From assembly GCA_944380515.1 (NCBI GenBank), contig CALWHT010000036.1, positions 61,846 to 125,845 of the forward strand: a stretch of DNA of 64,000 nt. Reading direction: 5' to 3'. Position 1 is the stretch's first letter, and each line of letters starts with the position of its first letter. Shown one piece after another: positions 51,692 through 61,934 of this stretch. Below the pieces are notes generated by a model. It did not search any database, was not told where the DNA came from, and worked only from the letters and a program-made list of their open reading frames with translations. Both the position numbers and the translations under genes were made by a program. This DNA comes from an uncultured Roseburia sp. (lineage in GTDB: Bacteria; Bacillota; Clostridia; Lachnospirales; Lachnospiraceae).

Positions 51692-51955
51692 CTAAGCCAT
51701 CGCGTTTACAAGCTTTGCTAAACGGGAAACTTTTCTTGCAGAGTTGTTCTTGTGGTAAACTCCCTTGGAAGCAGCGCTCTCGATTGTTGCGGTAGCAACC
51801 TTTAAAGCGGCCATTGCAGCCTCTTTGTCGTTTGCAGCGACAGCAGCCTCTACTTTCTTCATGGAAGTCTTCACTTCACTTCTGATAGATTTGTTTCTGG
51901 CAGTCTTTGTTGTGGTTACCAAAATTCTCTTTTTAGCAGATTTAATGTTAGCCAA
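51692..51955 (-). CDS. rpsT: 30S ribosomal protein S20
   Basis: About 87 residues when started at the TTG (complement of 51953-51955), giving (M)ANIKSAKKRILVTTTKTARNKS, the standard S20 N-terminus. GGAGG lies 8 bases before this TTG, which decides the start; an upstream ATG at 51982 would place the Shine-Dalgarno inside the gene. S20 in E. coli also uses UUG and is translationally autoregulated, so a weak start may serve the same purpose here (inference). Binds 16S rRNA. Confidence 0.95.
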   Translation of the reverse strand: MANIKSAKKRILVTTTKTARNKSIRSEVKTSMKKVEAAVAANDKEAAMAALKVATATIESAASKGVYHKNNSARKVSRLAKLVNAMA

Positions 51956-52178
51956 TCCGTACACCTCCAATTTTGTAAGCATTATTGTTCGTGATTGTTA
52001 CATTAAAGCCGGACACGGACAGTTCAATGTAAACATACTGGTATATTTTAGTCCAGGCACGGATTTCTGTCAAGGGGTATTGGTAAAAAATGTTGAAAAA
52101 TAATTGGATAATTTCACATGACCAATGAAAAACTATGGATATATACAGCAGATTGCAAAAACGGAGGAAATAGGAAGT

Positions 52179-53147
52179 ATGTATCAGATTCGTACCGACC
52201 TGGCTTTGGAAACACAGGAGAAAATGCAGGAGGACCATATCGAACTGAAAGGGGTTCGCTTTTTGGAGGAAAAAATCAATAAGAGCCTCACCATCAGCAC
52301 AGTGGTGATTGAGACGGAGAACGGGGCCAAAACCATGGGCAAGCCCAGAGGAACCTATATTACCATCGAGGCGGGCAACATGGATGAGGAGGACGAGGAT
52401 TATCACAGGGAAATATCCGTCCAGCTTGCCAAAATCATCAAAAAGCTGATCAAGGGAAAAAAGGAAGAGCTTTCGGTTCTTGTGGTTGGTCTCGGAAACC
52501 GGGAGGTGACGCCTGACGCGCTGGGGCCGAGGGTGGTGGATAATCTGTTTATCACGCGCCATATCGTAAAGGAGTACGGAAAATACGCGTTTGGCTCGGA
52601 GAAGGTAAACCGGATCAGCAGCATCGTCCCCGGTGTGATGGCGCAGACCGGGATGGAGAGCCTGGAAATTATTCACGGAATCGTTGATGAGACAAAGCCG
52701 GATCTGGTAATCGCCGTCGATGCGCTGGCGGCGAGAAGTACAAAGCGCCTGAACCGTACCATCCAGGTGACGGACACCGGCATCAATCCGGGCAGCGGAG
52801 TCGGAAACCACCGGCACGGGCTCAACGAAAAAAGCCTGGGAGTTCCGGTCATTTCCATCGGAATTCCGACTGTTGTGGACGCGGCTACCATCGTCAACGA
52901 CACGATGTTTAATCTGATTGCCGCACTCAGCCAGAGCAGGGCATTTGATATGCTTGGCAATTCTCTGGAGGAATTATCTGACGGGGAAAAATATGAGCTG
53001 ATTCGCGAGCTGCTTGCGCCGAATCTGAACGCAATGTTTGTAACTCCGAAAGATATCGACGAGTCGGTCAAGCGCTTAAGCTTTACGATTTCCGAGGGAA
53101 TCAATATCGCGTTTATGGGAGGAAAACCCTTAGAGCCGGCGGTCTGA
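52179..53147 (+). CDS. gpr: GPR endopeptidase (germination protease)
   Basis: About 322 residues, peptidase family A25. [16 protein letters not shown] begins the propeptide. [113 protein letters not shown]-type core (here [16 protein letters not shown] and [14 protein letters not shown]) are diagnostic. It degrades small acid-soluble spore proteins when spores germinate. GGAGG at 52163-52167 favours the ATG at 52179 over one at 52125. Confidence 0.95.
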   Translation: [322 protein letters not shown]

Positions 53148-53205
53148 AAAAGAACCTGCCGGGGCAGACTGACATAAAGGCATACAGCCGGGCATAAAAT
53201 ATCGT

Positions 53206-54480
53206 ATGTATGCTTATCGTCGTCATCGTTTTAAAAAGAAAAAACTGAATCCGGCCGTCATTCTCTGTGTGATGGGAGCAGCGGGGCTGATTTTGCTGCT
53301 GGGAGGAGACAAAAGTCTCCTCCGTACGCTGGGTGAGGAAGGAAAAAAAATATGTTACGAAAAGCTTCTGGAACTATATATGCCGGGCGTTGTCAGCAGC
53401 GCAAAAAGCAGGGAGGAGCTTTCATTTGCGGAGCGTCTCCTGTATGACCTGTTTCCGGAAACAGACAGAGAGGAAACCACGGAGACCTATCAGACCCAGA
53501 TAGAAAGCGAATTGTCCTATGAGACGATTTTGGCAAGAGAGGCGGCGGATGAAAATTATGTGGATGAGGAAACAGGGGAATTGGTAGAGGCGGGAGCGCC
53601 GAGCGAGGAGATTGGTAGTACGAGCCCGACGGAACAGAATACGGATACTGCGCAGCAGGAGGGAGAGGCAGAAGAAGTACAGCAGGCTGCTGTTATCGGG
53701 AGCGGGGAAAAGGTCGTTACATATGCGAGAGAAAAATTAAATGATTTTGACTATCTGATGCAGAATTTTTATCAGGTGGACAACACGACAACCATAAGCA
53801 GCAGCCAGCTAAACGCCGACGCTCTGTTGGGCAAGGATTTGCGGCTCAGCCACGATGCGTCTACTCCGCAGATTCTGATTTATCATACACACTCGCAGGA
53901 GGGCTATGCGGATTCCGTGGAGGGGGACGCTTCCACGACGGTGGTTGGGGTGGGAGATTACCTGACAAAGCTTTTGACGGAGCAGTATGGTTTTTCGGTG
54001 ATTCACCACAAGGGGGAATATGATGTGGGAGACAGGGATCATGCCTATTCTAAGGCGGGACCCGCATTGGAGCAGCTTCTAGCGGAAAATCCAAGTATTG
54101 AGGTTGTTATCGATCTGCACCGGGACGGCGTGCGCGAGGACACGAGGCTGGTCACGACAATGAATGGCACGCAGATGGCGCAGATTATGTTTTTTAACGG
54201 CTTAAGCCGGACGACCAGCACGGGCGATATCGATTATCTTTATAATCCGAATCTTGCTGACAATCTCGCATTTTCTTTCCAGATGCAGCTTAAGGCAGCC
54301 GAGTTTTATCCGGGCTTTACGAGACGGATTTATCTGAAAGGCTACCGCTATAACATGCATTACTGTCCGAAGACACTTTTAATCGAGGTGGGGGCGCAGA
54401 CAAATACCGTGCAGGAGGCGATGAACGCGATGGTGCCGCTTGCGGATGTGCTCAACAAGGTGTTGACGGGACAGCAGTAG
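53206..54480 (+). CDS. spoIIP: Stage II sporulation protein P
   Basis: 424 residues. Very basic N-terminus (YRRHRFKKKKLN), one membrane helix (about 16-36), acidic low-complexity linker (about 100-165), then the SpoIIP domain: PQILIYHTHSQEGYADS, IHHKGEYDVGDRDHAYSKAGPALEQLL, EVVIDLHRDGVRED, RRIYLKGYRYNMHYCPKTLLIEVGAQTNTVQEA. An amidase/endopeptidase that thins septal peptidoglycan during engulfment, with SpoIID and SpoIIM. The gpr-spoIIP order is as in Bacillus. Confidence 0.95.
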   Translation: MYAYRRHRFKKKKLNPAVILCVMGAAGLILLLGGDKSLLRTLGEEGKKICYEKLLELYMPGVVSSAKSREELSFAERLLYDLFPETDREETTETYQTQIESELSYETILAREAADENYVDEETGELVEAGAPSEEIGSTSPTEQNTDTAQQEGEAEEVQQAAVIGSGEKVVTYAREKLNDFDYLMQNFYQVDNTTTISSSQLNADALLGKDLRLSHDASTPQILIYHTHSQEGYADSVEGDASTTVVGVGDYLTKLLTEQYGFSVIHHKGEYDVGDRDHAYSKAGPALEQLLAENPSIEVVIDLHRDGVREDTRLVTTMNGTQMAQIMFFNGLSRTTSTGDIDYLYNPNLADNLAFSFQMQLKAAEFYPGFTRRIYLKGYRYNMHYCPKTLLIEVGAQTNTVQEAMNAMVPLADVLNKVLTGQQ

Positions 54481-54484
54481 AAAC

Positions 54485-54523
54485 GGGCAGCCGCTCTGAT
54501 TCGAGCGGCTGCCCCGTTTGTTT
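54485..54523. terminator. Bidirectional terminator between spoIIP and asnB
   Basis: Perfect 12-bp stem GGGCAGCCGCTC (54485-54496) and GAGCGGCTGCCC (54503-54514) with A/T-rich flanks (AAAC before, CGTTTGTTTT after). Confidence 0.85.
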
Positions 54524-56370
54524 TAAACAGATAAATGATATTTTTTCATCCAATCGTTGATCTGGATAAAGTAGGCCAGAAGCTGCGGGCCTGCCATAAG
54601 CTGCCCGAACCACGGTTTTCCGTATTCCTTCGGGGCTTCCATGAATTTGAGCGCTTTCTTTTTGTCGATCAGCGGCAGGATGGGAGCGTTGGAATCCGAA
54701 AGAATCTCTGTGAGCCGTTCAATCAGGAGCTTCTCATAGCCGGGGTGATAGGTTTTCGGGTAAGGGCTCTTTTTCCTGTGCAGAAGGGTTTCCGGCAAAA
54801 GGTCGCTGCAGGCGTCGCGGAGCAGGGCCTTTTCAACGCCGTCTTTGTATTTCATTTCCCACGGAACGTTAAATACGTATTCGATAATGCGGTGGTCTGC
54901 GAAGGGAACTCTCGCCTCCAGACCGGAGTACATGCTGGTGCGGTCCATGCGGTCTAAGAGCGTCTGCATAAACCATTTGATATTGAGGTAGGAAATATTG
55001 CGCCGCCGGTATTCCTCCTCGTTTTCGCCGTCCAGATGGGGCGCTTTGGCGAGAGACTCCCGATATCTTGCATAGGAGTATTCCTTTAAATGCAGGGCTG
55101 TATCGACGCCGTCGGCAAGAAAAAGAGTGCGCGCGCCGATGTCATTGGACCAGGGAAAGCCGTCCCGGTTTAAAAGCTCCGGGCGGTAAAACCACGGATA
55201 GCCCCCGAAAATTTCGTCCGCACATTCTCCGGTCAGCGTTACCTTGTTGTGCTTTTTTACCAGGGAGCAGAAATAGAGCAGCGAGGCATCCACGTCGGTC
55301 ATGCCAGGCAAATCTTTGGCGTCCACCGCGGTATAGAGATAATCCGCGAGGGTTTCCTCGTCACATTCCAGATAGGTGTGATTTGTGCGGCAATATTCCA
55401 GCATTCGGTTGACATAGGGGAGATCGCGCTCCGGCTGGAAGGAATTGGATTGGAAATATTTGTCGTTTTCCTTAAAATCAAAGGAGAAGGTATTGAGTGT
55501 CTCGCCATTTTCCCGCATGCAGGAGGCGGCGATGGAGGTGACGATGCTCGAATCGATGCCGCCCGATAAAAACGTGCAGACGGCGACGTCGGAAACCATC
55601 TGCCGCCGGACAGCGTCTCTTACCAGGAAGGAGACCTTTTCGACAGTCGCCTCGTACGGCTCGGTATGTACCCGGCAGGTCAGATCCCAGTAGGTATCGT
55701 CCGAAAGCCCGTTTCGGTCAAAGGTCATCCGGTGGCCCGGAAGTACTTCTTTGACATTTCGGAACACGCCGTTCCCGGGTGTGCGTGCGGGACCTATGGA
55801 AAGAATCTCTCTGAGACTGTCCTCGTCGATGGATGGAGTGATTCCCGGGAAACAAAAAAGCGCTTTCGGTTCGGAGCCAAATATAAGAGTTTCGCCGCTT
55901 CTGGTGTAAAAGCAGGGCTTCGTCCCGACACGGTCGCGGTAGAGCAAAAGCTTTTCTTTTCCGCCGTCCCAGATGGCGAATGCAAAAATACCGTTCAGCA
56001 GGGAGACGAAGTTTTCTCCATAGTGAAGATAGGCGTACAAAATAACCTCGGTGTCGGAGGTTGTTTCAAAGGAATAGCCGGCCGCCAGAAGCCCGGGTAT
56101 CAGTTCGTCGGTGTTGTAGATTTCCCCGTTATAGACAATGCCGTATTCCGCCTCACCGCGCCGGCGGAGCATGGGCTGGGAACCGTTTTCGATATCGCGG
56201 ATGGAAAGTCTCGCATGGGAAAGCCCGACATGCTCCTTCAGGCAGATGCCGAAGCTGTCTCCGCCGCGATGCGCAAGCGTTTGGTGCATATCCGTAAGTA
56301 TTTCGTCCCAGTAGGGCTTTTTTTCCATATAGTTTTGTGCAAGGTTACAAAATCCTGCAATTCCGCACAT
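54523..56370 (-). CDS. asnB: Asparagine synthase (glutamine-hydrolysing)
   Basis: About 615 residues. Starts MCGIAGFC, with Cys2 the glutaminase nucleophile, then GLSHARLSIRDIENGSQP and YNGEIYN. The C-terminal synthetase domain carries the PP-loop FLSGGIDSSIVTS and GECADEIFGGYPWFY. The ATG (complement of 56368-56370) follows GGAGG by 5 bases; starting at 56382 would bury the catalytic Cys. Makes asparagine from aspartate, ATP and glutamine. In Clostridia some AsnB paralogues amidate cell-wall diaminopimelate; nothing here separates the two roles. Confidence 0.93.
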   Translation of the reverse strand: MCGIAGFCNLAQNYMEKKPYWDEILTDMHQTLAHRGGDSFGICLKEHVGLSHARLSIRDIENGSQPMLRRRGEAEYGIVYNGEIYNTDELIPGLLAAGYSFETTSDTEVILYAYLHYGENFVSLLNGIFAFAIWDGGKEKLLLYRDRVGTKPCFYTRSGETLIFGSEPKALFCFPGITPSIDEDSLREILSIGPARTPGNGVFRNVKEVLPGHRMTFDRNGLSDDTYWDLTCRVHTEPYEATVEKVSFLVRDAVRRQMVSDVAVCTFLSGGIDSSIVTSIAASCMRENGETLNTFSFDFKENDKYFQSNSFQPERDLPYVNRMLEYCRTNHTYLECDEETLADYLYTAVDAKDLPGMTDVDASLLYFCSLVKKHNKVTLTGECADEIFGGYPWFYRPELLNRDGFPWSNDIGARTLFLADGVDTALHLKEYSYARYRESLAKAPHLDGENEEEYRRRNISYLNIKWFMQTLLDRMDRTSMYSGLEARVPFADHRIIEYVFNVPWEMKYKDGVEKALLRDACSDLLPETLLHRKKSPYPKTYHPGYEKLLIERLTEILSDSNAPILPLIDKKKALKFMEAPKEYGKPWFGQLMAGPQLLAYFIQINDWMKKYHLSV

Positions 56371-56527
56371 AATATCCTCCATATTAGTCCCCTGTTTCCG
56401 GACAAATGCGTGGTATCTGCCATGGCGGAACGCAGGGGGATTCTCTGCTAATATATGCGCTGAGACGGGAAAAGTTGATAGAAATCAAAATTGGGCTGTG
56501 GTAAAATAAACATGGTTTTATTGGGGG

Positions 56528-58303
56528 ATGGAGGACAATAGCGGATATATGAAATTCATTTTTTCTTATATGAAAAAGTATCGGAAGCTGGTTGCGGCCG
56601 TTATGCTTATTAAATTGGCGGGAACGCTGGGAGAGCTGATGCTGCCCTATGTGCTGGAGCATCTGGTGGATGATGTTGTGCCGGAAAAAGATGTAAAGCT
56701 GGTATGTCTGTGGGGGAGTATTATGATATTGCTTGCAATTTTTGTGCGGCAGGCCAATGTCAGGGCGAACCGTCTTTCTGTCCGGGTGGCGAAGGAAAGT
56801 ACGTATGAAATCCGCCGGGATTTGTTTTGGAAGTCCATAAATCTGTCCGGCAGCCAGTTGGATGAGTTTGGTCTGCCGTCGCTCGATTCCCGCATGACGT
56901 CGGATTCGTACAATTTGCAGAGCTTTATCCAGAGCGTACAGTCGCTTGGAATCCGCGCGCCGATTCTGCTGTTGGGTGGCATCCTGATTACGCTGACCAT
57001 GGATACCGGACTTGCGGCGATTTTATGTATTATGGCGCCGATTATGATTATCGCGGTCGTGTTTGTATCGATGAAAGGGATTCCGCTTTATGAAAAGGTA
57101 CAGCAGAGCGTGGATGATATTGTGCGGACCATGCGGGAGAATATTACCGGAATCCGCGTGGTGAAAGCACTTTCCAAAGAGGATTACGAGATGCGCCGTT
57201 TTGCCGGTGTGAATGAACGGATGACGAAAAGGGACATCAGGGCAAGTATTATCATGGCATTGCCGGGACCGGTACTCACGGCGATTTTAAATGTCGGCCT
57301 CACAGTCGTCGTGCTGGTGGGGGCAGTCCGCGTCAATGAGGGAACGACCCAGCCGGGGGTCATTCTGGCATTTCTCACTTATTTCAATATGATTTTGATG
57401 GGAGTTATGGCACTGAACCGTGTTTTTATGCTTCTGTCAAAGGCGAATGCTTCCGCAAACCGGATTGCGGCGGTCGTGTGCACGAAGGAGGAACTGCTGC
57501 CGATTCCGGCAGAGGAGGCGGCTGTCACCGACAGGGAGGGCTTTATTGTCTTTGACCATGTGGATTTCAGCTACGGCAAAGAGAAGGGGGCTGACGCCCG
57601 GGAACAATTTGACGGCGGAAATCGGCAGAAATGTCTGGAGAACATCGACTTTTCCGTCAAAAAGGGAGGTTCGCTGGGAATATTTGGAGCGACCGGATGC
57701 GGGAAAACGACGATCATAAATTTATTGATGCGGTTTTATGATGCCGACGGGGGAAATATTTTTATTGACGGCCGGGATGTGCGCACTTTTGATAAGGATG
57801 AACTGCACCCGCTGTTCGGCGTCGTATTTCAGAATGATGTGATTTTTGCGGATACCTTAAGGGAGAACATTTCCTTTGGAAGGGATGTGTCGGCAGAGGA
57901 AATAGAGCATGCTGCGGACGATGCGAAAGCGAGGGAATTTATAGAGGGATATGAAGATACCTATGAGCACCGCGCAACCGTACATGGAAGCAACTTAAGC
58001 GGCGGGCAGCGGCAGCGGATTTTAATTGCAAGGGCGCTGGCGGCCGCGCCGGAGATTCTGATCCTGGATGATTCCTCAAGCGCGCTGGATTATAAAACGG
58101 ACGCGGCGCTGCGCAGGGCGATCCGCGAGCATCATTCCGATACGACGACGATTATTGTCGCGCAGCGTATCAGCTCGATTATGAGCCTGGATGATATTCT
58201 GGTATTGGAGGAAGGAAAAATCATCGGACACGGAACCCATGAAGAATTAATGCGCAGCTGCAGTATGTATCGTGAAATTTATAAGACACAGATGGGTGCG
58301 TGA
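56528..58303 (+). CDS. ABC exporter half-transporter (degenerate catalytic site)
   Basis: 591 residues: six-helix exporter domain (about 1-310) and ABC ATPase. Walker A GATGCGKTT, signature LSGGQRQR, Walker B ILILDDSSSALD with Asp where the catalytic Glu should be. So its own ATP site is probably non-hydrolytic, while its signature serves the partner. An insertion (KEKGADAREQFDGGNRQKC) lies between the first strands of the ATPase. It pairs with the next gene as a heterodimer of the BmrCD/TM287-288 kind. Start uncertain: an in-frame ATG at 56549 is possible. Substrate unknown, drugs or lipids likely. Confidence 0.9.
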   Translation: MEDNSGYMKFIFSYMKKYRKLVAAVMLIKLAGTLGELMLPYVLEHLVDDVVPEKDVKLVCLWGSIMILLAIFVRQANVRANRLSVRVAKESTYEIRRDLFWKSINLSGSQLDEFGLPSLDSRMTSDSYNLQSFIQSVQSLGIRAPILLLGGILITLTMDTGLAAILCIMAPIMIIAVVFVSMKGIPLYEKVQQSVDDIVRTMRENITGIRVVKALSKEDYEMRRFAGVNERMTKRDIRASIIMALPGPVLTAILNVGLTVVVLVGAVRVNEGTTQPGVILAFLTYFNMILMGVMALNRVFMLLSKANASANRIAAVVCTKEELLPIPAEEAAVTDREGFIVFDHVDFSYGKEKGADAREQFDGGNRQKCLENIDFSVKKGGSLGIFGATGCGKTTIINLLMRFYDADGGNIFIDGRDVRTFDKDELHPLFGVVFQNDVIFADTLRENISFGRDVSAEEIEHAADDAKAREFIEGYEDTYEHRATVHGSNLSGGQRQRILIARALAAAPEILILDDSSSALDYKTDAALRRAIREHHSDTTTIIVAQRISSIMSLDDILVLEEGKIIGHGTHEELMRSCSMYREIYKTQMGA

Positions 58304-58357
58304 AATTTGGCACCGGGAAGCGGCATTGCCGGATGATATGCCGCGGAAGGGAGATTT

Positions 58358-60127
58358 ATGGCAGCAAGAGATACAATTCGGAAAAAACCGAAGGATACCA
58401 GAGGAACCCTGATCAGGCTTCTTTCCTATATCGGACAGTATAAGTGGATTCTGCTGCTGGTTTTTGCGCTTTGTTTTGTCAGTAATATCTTAGCTCTGCT
58501 CGGGCCGAGTCTGGCAGGCTCGGCCATTAATGAGGCGGCAGCCGGTGCCGGAAAGGTCAATTTTGAAAGAGTGCTTTATTATGCCAAAAGGATGCTGATT
58601 TGCTATGTGCTTTCCTCGCTAATTACCATTTCCATCAATATTATTATGGCCTTTGTGAGCAAGCGGATTGCGGGAAAGCTGAGGAAGGACATTTTTGATA
58701 AGCTGATGCGTCTGCCGGTGGGATATTTTGACCGGAATCAGGCCGGGGATATTATCAGCCGCGTATCTTATGATGTGGATATGGTAGGCACCTGTCTGGC
58801 GACGGACGTTGTCCAGATTCTGACGAGTCTTGTGACGGTAGCCGGGTCCTTTTTGATGATGCTTTATCTGTCACCGATGCTGGCGGTGATTGTGGTTGTT
58901 GCAATCCCTGTCGCTGTGATTTATACATCGAAAATGAGGGGCATCACACAGCCCAGGTTTGTGAAGCGTTCCAGAAATTATGGTATTATGAATGGCTTTG
59001 TGGAAGAAATGTTTTCCGGGCAAAAGACAATTTTGGCTTATGCATATGAGAATCAGGTGGCGGAGCGTTTCGGCAGGATTAATCAGGATGCGGCTGACGC
59101 ATATTATGACGCGGATTACTATGGTGTAAGCATGGGACCGACCGTTGGTTTTATCAGTAATTTCGTGCTTTGCCTGATTGCGGTGTTCGGATCCTTCCTT
59201 TACATGTTTGAAATGATTACATTAGGGCAGATTTCCTCCTTCGTCCTATATTCCCGCAAGTTTTCCGGGCCGATTAATGAAATCGCCAACATTATGAATG
59301 AACTGTATTCCGCGCTTGCAGCAGCGGAGCGGGTCTTCGGGCTTCTGGATGAGCAGGAGGAGATTGCGGATTGCCCGAATGCGGAGGAACTGACTGAGGT
59401 AAAAGGCAATGTTGCGTCAGAGAATGTATATTTCGGATATGACAAAGAAAAAACGATTATCCATAATCTGAATTTCCGGGCGGACGCCGGAACGCTGGTG
59501 GCAATCGTAGGTCCGACAGGAGCAGGCAAAACGACGATTATCAATCTGCTGATGCGGTTTTATGACGTAGATGGCGGAAGGATTTTAGTGGAGCATAAAG
59601 ATATCCGGGATTACACGAGAAGAAGTCTGCGCGGCGCATATGCGATGGTGCTTCAGGATACATGGGTGTTTCAGGGAACTATTTTTGAGAATATCGCATA
59701 TGGGAAGGAGGGCGCGACGATGGAGGAGGTGGTGGCGGCCGCAAAGGCGGCGCATATTCATTCGTTCATCATGCGCCTTCCGCAGGGATATGAGACGGTT
59801 ATCAGCGAGGACGGAGGAAACATCTCGAAAGGGCAGAAACAGCTCCTTACAATTGCAAGGGCGATGCTCTATGACGCAAAGATGCTGATTTTGGATGAGG
59901 CAACCTCCAATGTGGATACGAGCACAGAGCGGAAAATCCAGAAAGCGATGCGGGAACTGATGAAGGATAAGACCTGTTTTGTCATTGCACACCGGCTCTC
60001 TACCATTCAGAACGCAGACCACATTCTGGTGATTGCGCATGGAGATGTTGTGGAGCAGGGAAATCATGAAAGCCTGATGCAGCAGAAAGGCTTTTACTAT
60101 AAGCTGTATGCCGCACAGTTTGAATAA
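58358..60127 (+). CDS. ABC exporter half-transporter (catalytic site intact)
   Basis: 589 residues: exporter membrane domain (about 20-320) and ATPase with Walker A GPTGAGKTT, normal Walker B MLILDEATSNVD including catalytic Glu, H-loop VIAHRLSTI, but a degenerate signature (ISKGQKQL instead of LSGGQ). The defects are complementary to the preceding protein: one canonical and one degenerate ATP site in the heterodimer. AAGGGAG before the ATG, 54 bases after the partner gene. Confidence 0.93.
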   Translation: MAARDTIRKKPKDTRGTLIRLLSYIGQYKWILLLVFALCFVSNILALLGPSLAGSAINEAAAGAGKVNFERVLYYAKRMLICYVLSSLITISINIIMAFVSKRIAGKLRKDIFDKLMRLPVGYFDRNQAGDIISRVSYDVDMVGTCLATDVVQILTSLVTVAGSFLMMLYLSPMLAVIVVVAIPVAVIYTSKMRGITQPRFVKRSRNYGIMNGFVEEMFSGQKTILAYAYENQVAERFGRINQDAADAYYDADYYGVSMGPTVGFISNFVLCLIAVFGSFLYMFEMITLGQISSFVLYSRKFSGPINEIANIMNELYSALAAAERVFGLLDEQEEIADCPNAEELTEVKGNVASENVYFGYDKEKTIIHNLNFRADAGTLVAIVGPTGAGKTTIINLLMRFYDVDGGRILVEHKDIRDYTRRSLRGAYAMVLQDTWVFQGTIFENIAYGKEGATMEEVVAAAKAAHIHSFIMRLPQGYETVISEDGGNISKGQKQLLTIARAMLYDAKMLILDEATSNVDTSTERKIQKAMRELMKDKTCFVIAHRLSTIQNADHILVIAHGDVVEQGNHESLMQQKGFYYKLYAAQFE

Positions 60128-60153
60128 AAACCGGAATCCTGTGCAATAAAAAT

Positions 60154-60188
60154 AACCGGGTGTGACATTCGTCACACCCGGTTGTTTT
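60154..60188. terminator. Bidirectional terminator between the ABC exporter and pckA
   Basis: AACCGGGTGTGAC (60154-60166) pairs perfectly with GTCACACCCGGTT (60171-60183), loop of four, then TTTT; an A run on the left serves pckA. Confidence 0.85.
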
Positions 60189-60201
60189 AAATTCGTGATG
60201 A

Positions 60202-61806
60202 TTATAACGCAGGACCGGCGGAAACCAAAGCTTTTCCAGCCTCATTGCCCTCGTATTTTGCAAAGTTCTTGATGAATCTTCCTGCAAGATCCTTAGCCTT
60301 AGCATCCCATTCGGAAGCGTCTGCGTAAGTATCGCGAGGATCAAGGATATTGGAATCCACACCCGGAAGCTCTGTCGGAACCTCAAAGTTGAAGTACGGA
60401 ATCTTCTTGGTGGGTGCATTCTGGATATCGCCGTTTAAGATTGCGTCGATGATACCGCGGGTATCACGAATAGAGATACGTTTGCCGGTACCGTTCCATC
60501 CTGTATTTACAAGATAAGCCTTTGCGCCGCTCTCTTTCATTCTCTTTACAAGCTCCTCCGCATATTTGGTAGGATGAAGCTCAAGGAATGCCTGGCCGAA
60601 GCAAGCGGAGAAAGTAGGCGTCGGCTCGGTAATGCCGCGCTCTGTGCCGGCAAGCTTAGCGGTAAAGCCGGACAGGAAGTAGTACTGAGTCTGCTCCGGA
60701 GTCAGAATGGAAACCGGCGGAAGTACGCCGAATGCGTCTGCGGACGGGAAAATTACATTCTTAGCCGCAGGTGCGGAGGAAACCGGGCGGACAATCTTCT
60801 CAATGTGGGTAATCGGATAGGATACACGGGTATTCTCCGTCACGCTCTTGTCCGTAAAGTCAATCTTACCGTCAGCATCCAGTGTAACGTTCTCAAGGAG
60901 TGCATTGCGTTTGATTGCATTGTAGATATCCGGCTCGGAATCTTTATCCAGGTCGATTACCTTTGCGTAGCAGCCGCCCTCGAAGTTGAAAACGCCGTTG
61001 TCATCCCAGCCGTGCTCGTCGTCACCGATGAGGAGACGCTTCGGGTCGGTGGAAAGTGTTGTTTTGCCGGTACCGGAAAGACCAAAGAAAATAGCCGTAT
61101 TCTCACCGTTCATGTCAGTGTTTGCAGAGCAGTGCATCGAAGCGATGCCCTTTAACGGCAGATAGTAGTTCATCATGGAGAACATACCTTTTTTCATCTC
61201 TCCGCCGTACCATGTATTGACGATAACCTGCTCGCGGCTGGTGATATTGAACATAACAGCCGTCTCGGAATTCAGGCCTAATTCCTTGTAGTTTTCTACT
61301 TTTGCCTTGGAAGCATTGTATACAACGAAATCCGGCTCAAAATTCTTAAGTTCTTCCTCGGTAGGAATAATGAACATATTTGTAACGAAATGAGCCTGCC
61401 AAGCTACCTCAACGATAAAGCGGATTGCCATGCGGGTGTCTTTGTTTGCACCGCAGAATGCGTCTACGACGAAAAGTCTCTTGTTGGAGAGCTCCTTTAA
61501 GGCAATGTCCTTTACTGTGTTCCATGCTTCCTGTGAAGCCGGGTGGTTGTCGTTCTTGTATTCGTCGGAAGTCCACCATACAGTGTCCTTGGAATTCTCA
61601 TCCATTACGATATACTTGTCTTTCGGGGAACGGCCTGTGTAGATACCGGTCATAACATTGACTGCTCCGAGCTCACTTACCTGGCCTTTTTCGTAGCCTT
61701 CCAGCTCCGGCTTGGTTTCTTCCTCGAATAACATCTCGTAAGAAGGGTTATGCACAATTTCTGTGGTTCCGTTAATACCGTACTTGCTTAAATCAATTTC
61801 TCCCAT
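60202..61806 (-). CDS. pckA: Phosphoenolpyruvate carboxykinase (ATP)
   Basis: 534 residues. [33 protein letters not shown], kinase-1 P-loop [13 protein letters not shown], kinase-2 [27 protein letters not shown] and the late [20 protein letters not shown] are diagnostic of the ATP-dependent enzyme. Interconverts oxaloacetate and PEP; in gut anaerobes it often runs toward CO2 fixation for succinate or amino acids. AGAAAGAGG precedes the ATG. It has its own promoter. Confidence 0.97.
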   Translation of the reverse strand: MGEIDLSKYGINGTTEIVHNPSYEMLFEEETKPELEGYEKGQVSELGAVNVMTGIYTGRSPKDKYIVMDENSKDTVWWTSDEYKNDNHPASQEAWNTVKDIALKELSNKRLFVVDAFCGANKDTRMAIRFIVEVAWQAHFVTNMFIIPTEEELKNFEPDFVVYNASKAKVENYKELGLNSETAVMFNITSREQVIVNTWYGGEMKKGMFSMMNYYLPLKGIASMHCSANTDMNGENTAIFFGLSGTGKTTLSTDPKRLLIGDDEHGWDDNGVFNFEGGCYAKVIDLDKDSEPDIYNAIKRNALLENVTLDADGKIDFTDKSVTENTRVSYPITHIEKIVRPVSSAPAAKNVIFPSADAFGVLPPVSILTPEQTQYYFLSGFTAKLAGTERGITEPTPTFSACFGQAFLELHPTKYAEELVKRMKESGAKAYLVNTGWNGTGKRISIRDTRGIIDAILNGDIQNAPTKKIPYFNFEVPTELPGVDSNILDPRDTYADASEWDAKAKDLAGRFIKNFAKYEGNEAGKALVSAGPAL

Positions 61807-61906
61807 CTTATTAACCTCTTTCTTTCATAGTAATATGGTAATCGCCTGCAAAGACAGGCTTTACGATATCTTTCCAAGAAGCGGACAAGCCAACTTCTCT
61901 ACCACA

Positions 61907-61934
61907 ATTATACATATCTAATGAATAAAATCAA
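61907..61934 (-). promoter_or_regulatory. SigmaA promoter of pckA
   Basis: On the minus strand TTGATT (complement of 61929-61934), 16-base spacer, TATAAT (complement of 61907-61912). The leader is about 90 bases and contains a small GCCTG/CAGGC hairpin (about 61836-61851). The rest of 61807-62133 is AT-rich and holds only the upstream region of the LytTR gene. Confidence 0.65.

Noticed and set aside
56371-56460. T-box or riboswitch leader before asnB
   Set aside because: A CCCCTG/CAGGGG pairing exists, but there is no T-box sequence, specifier loop or terminator.
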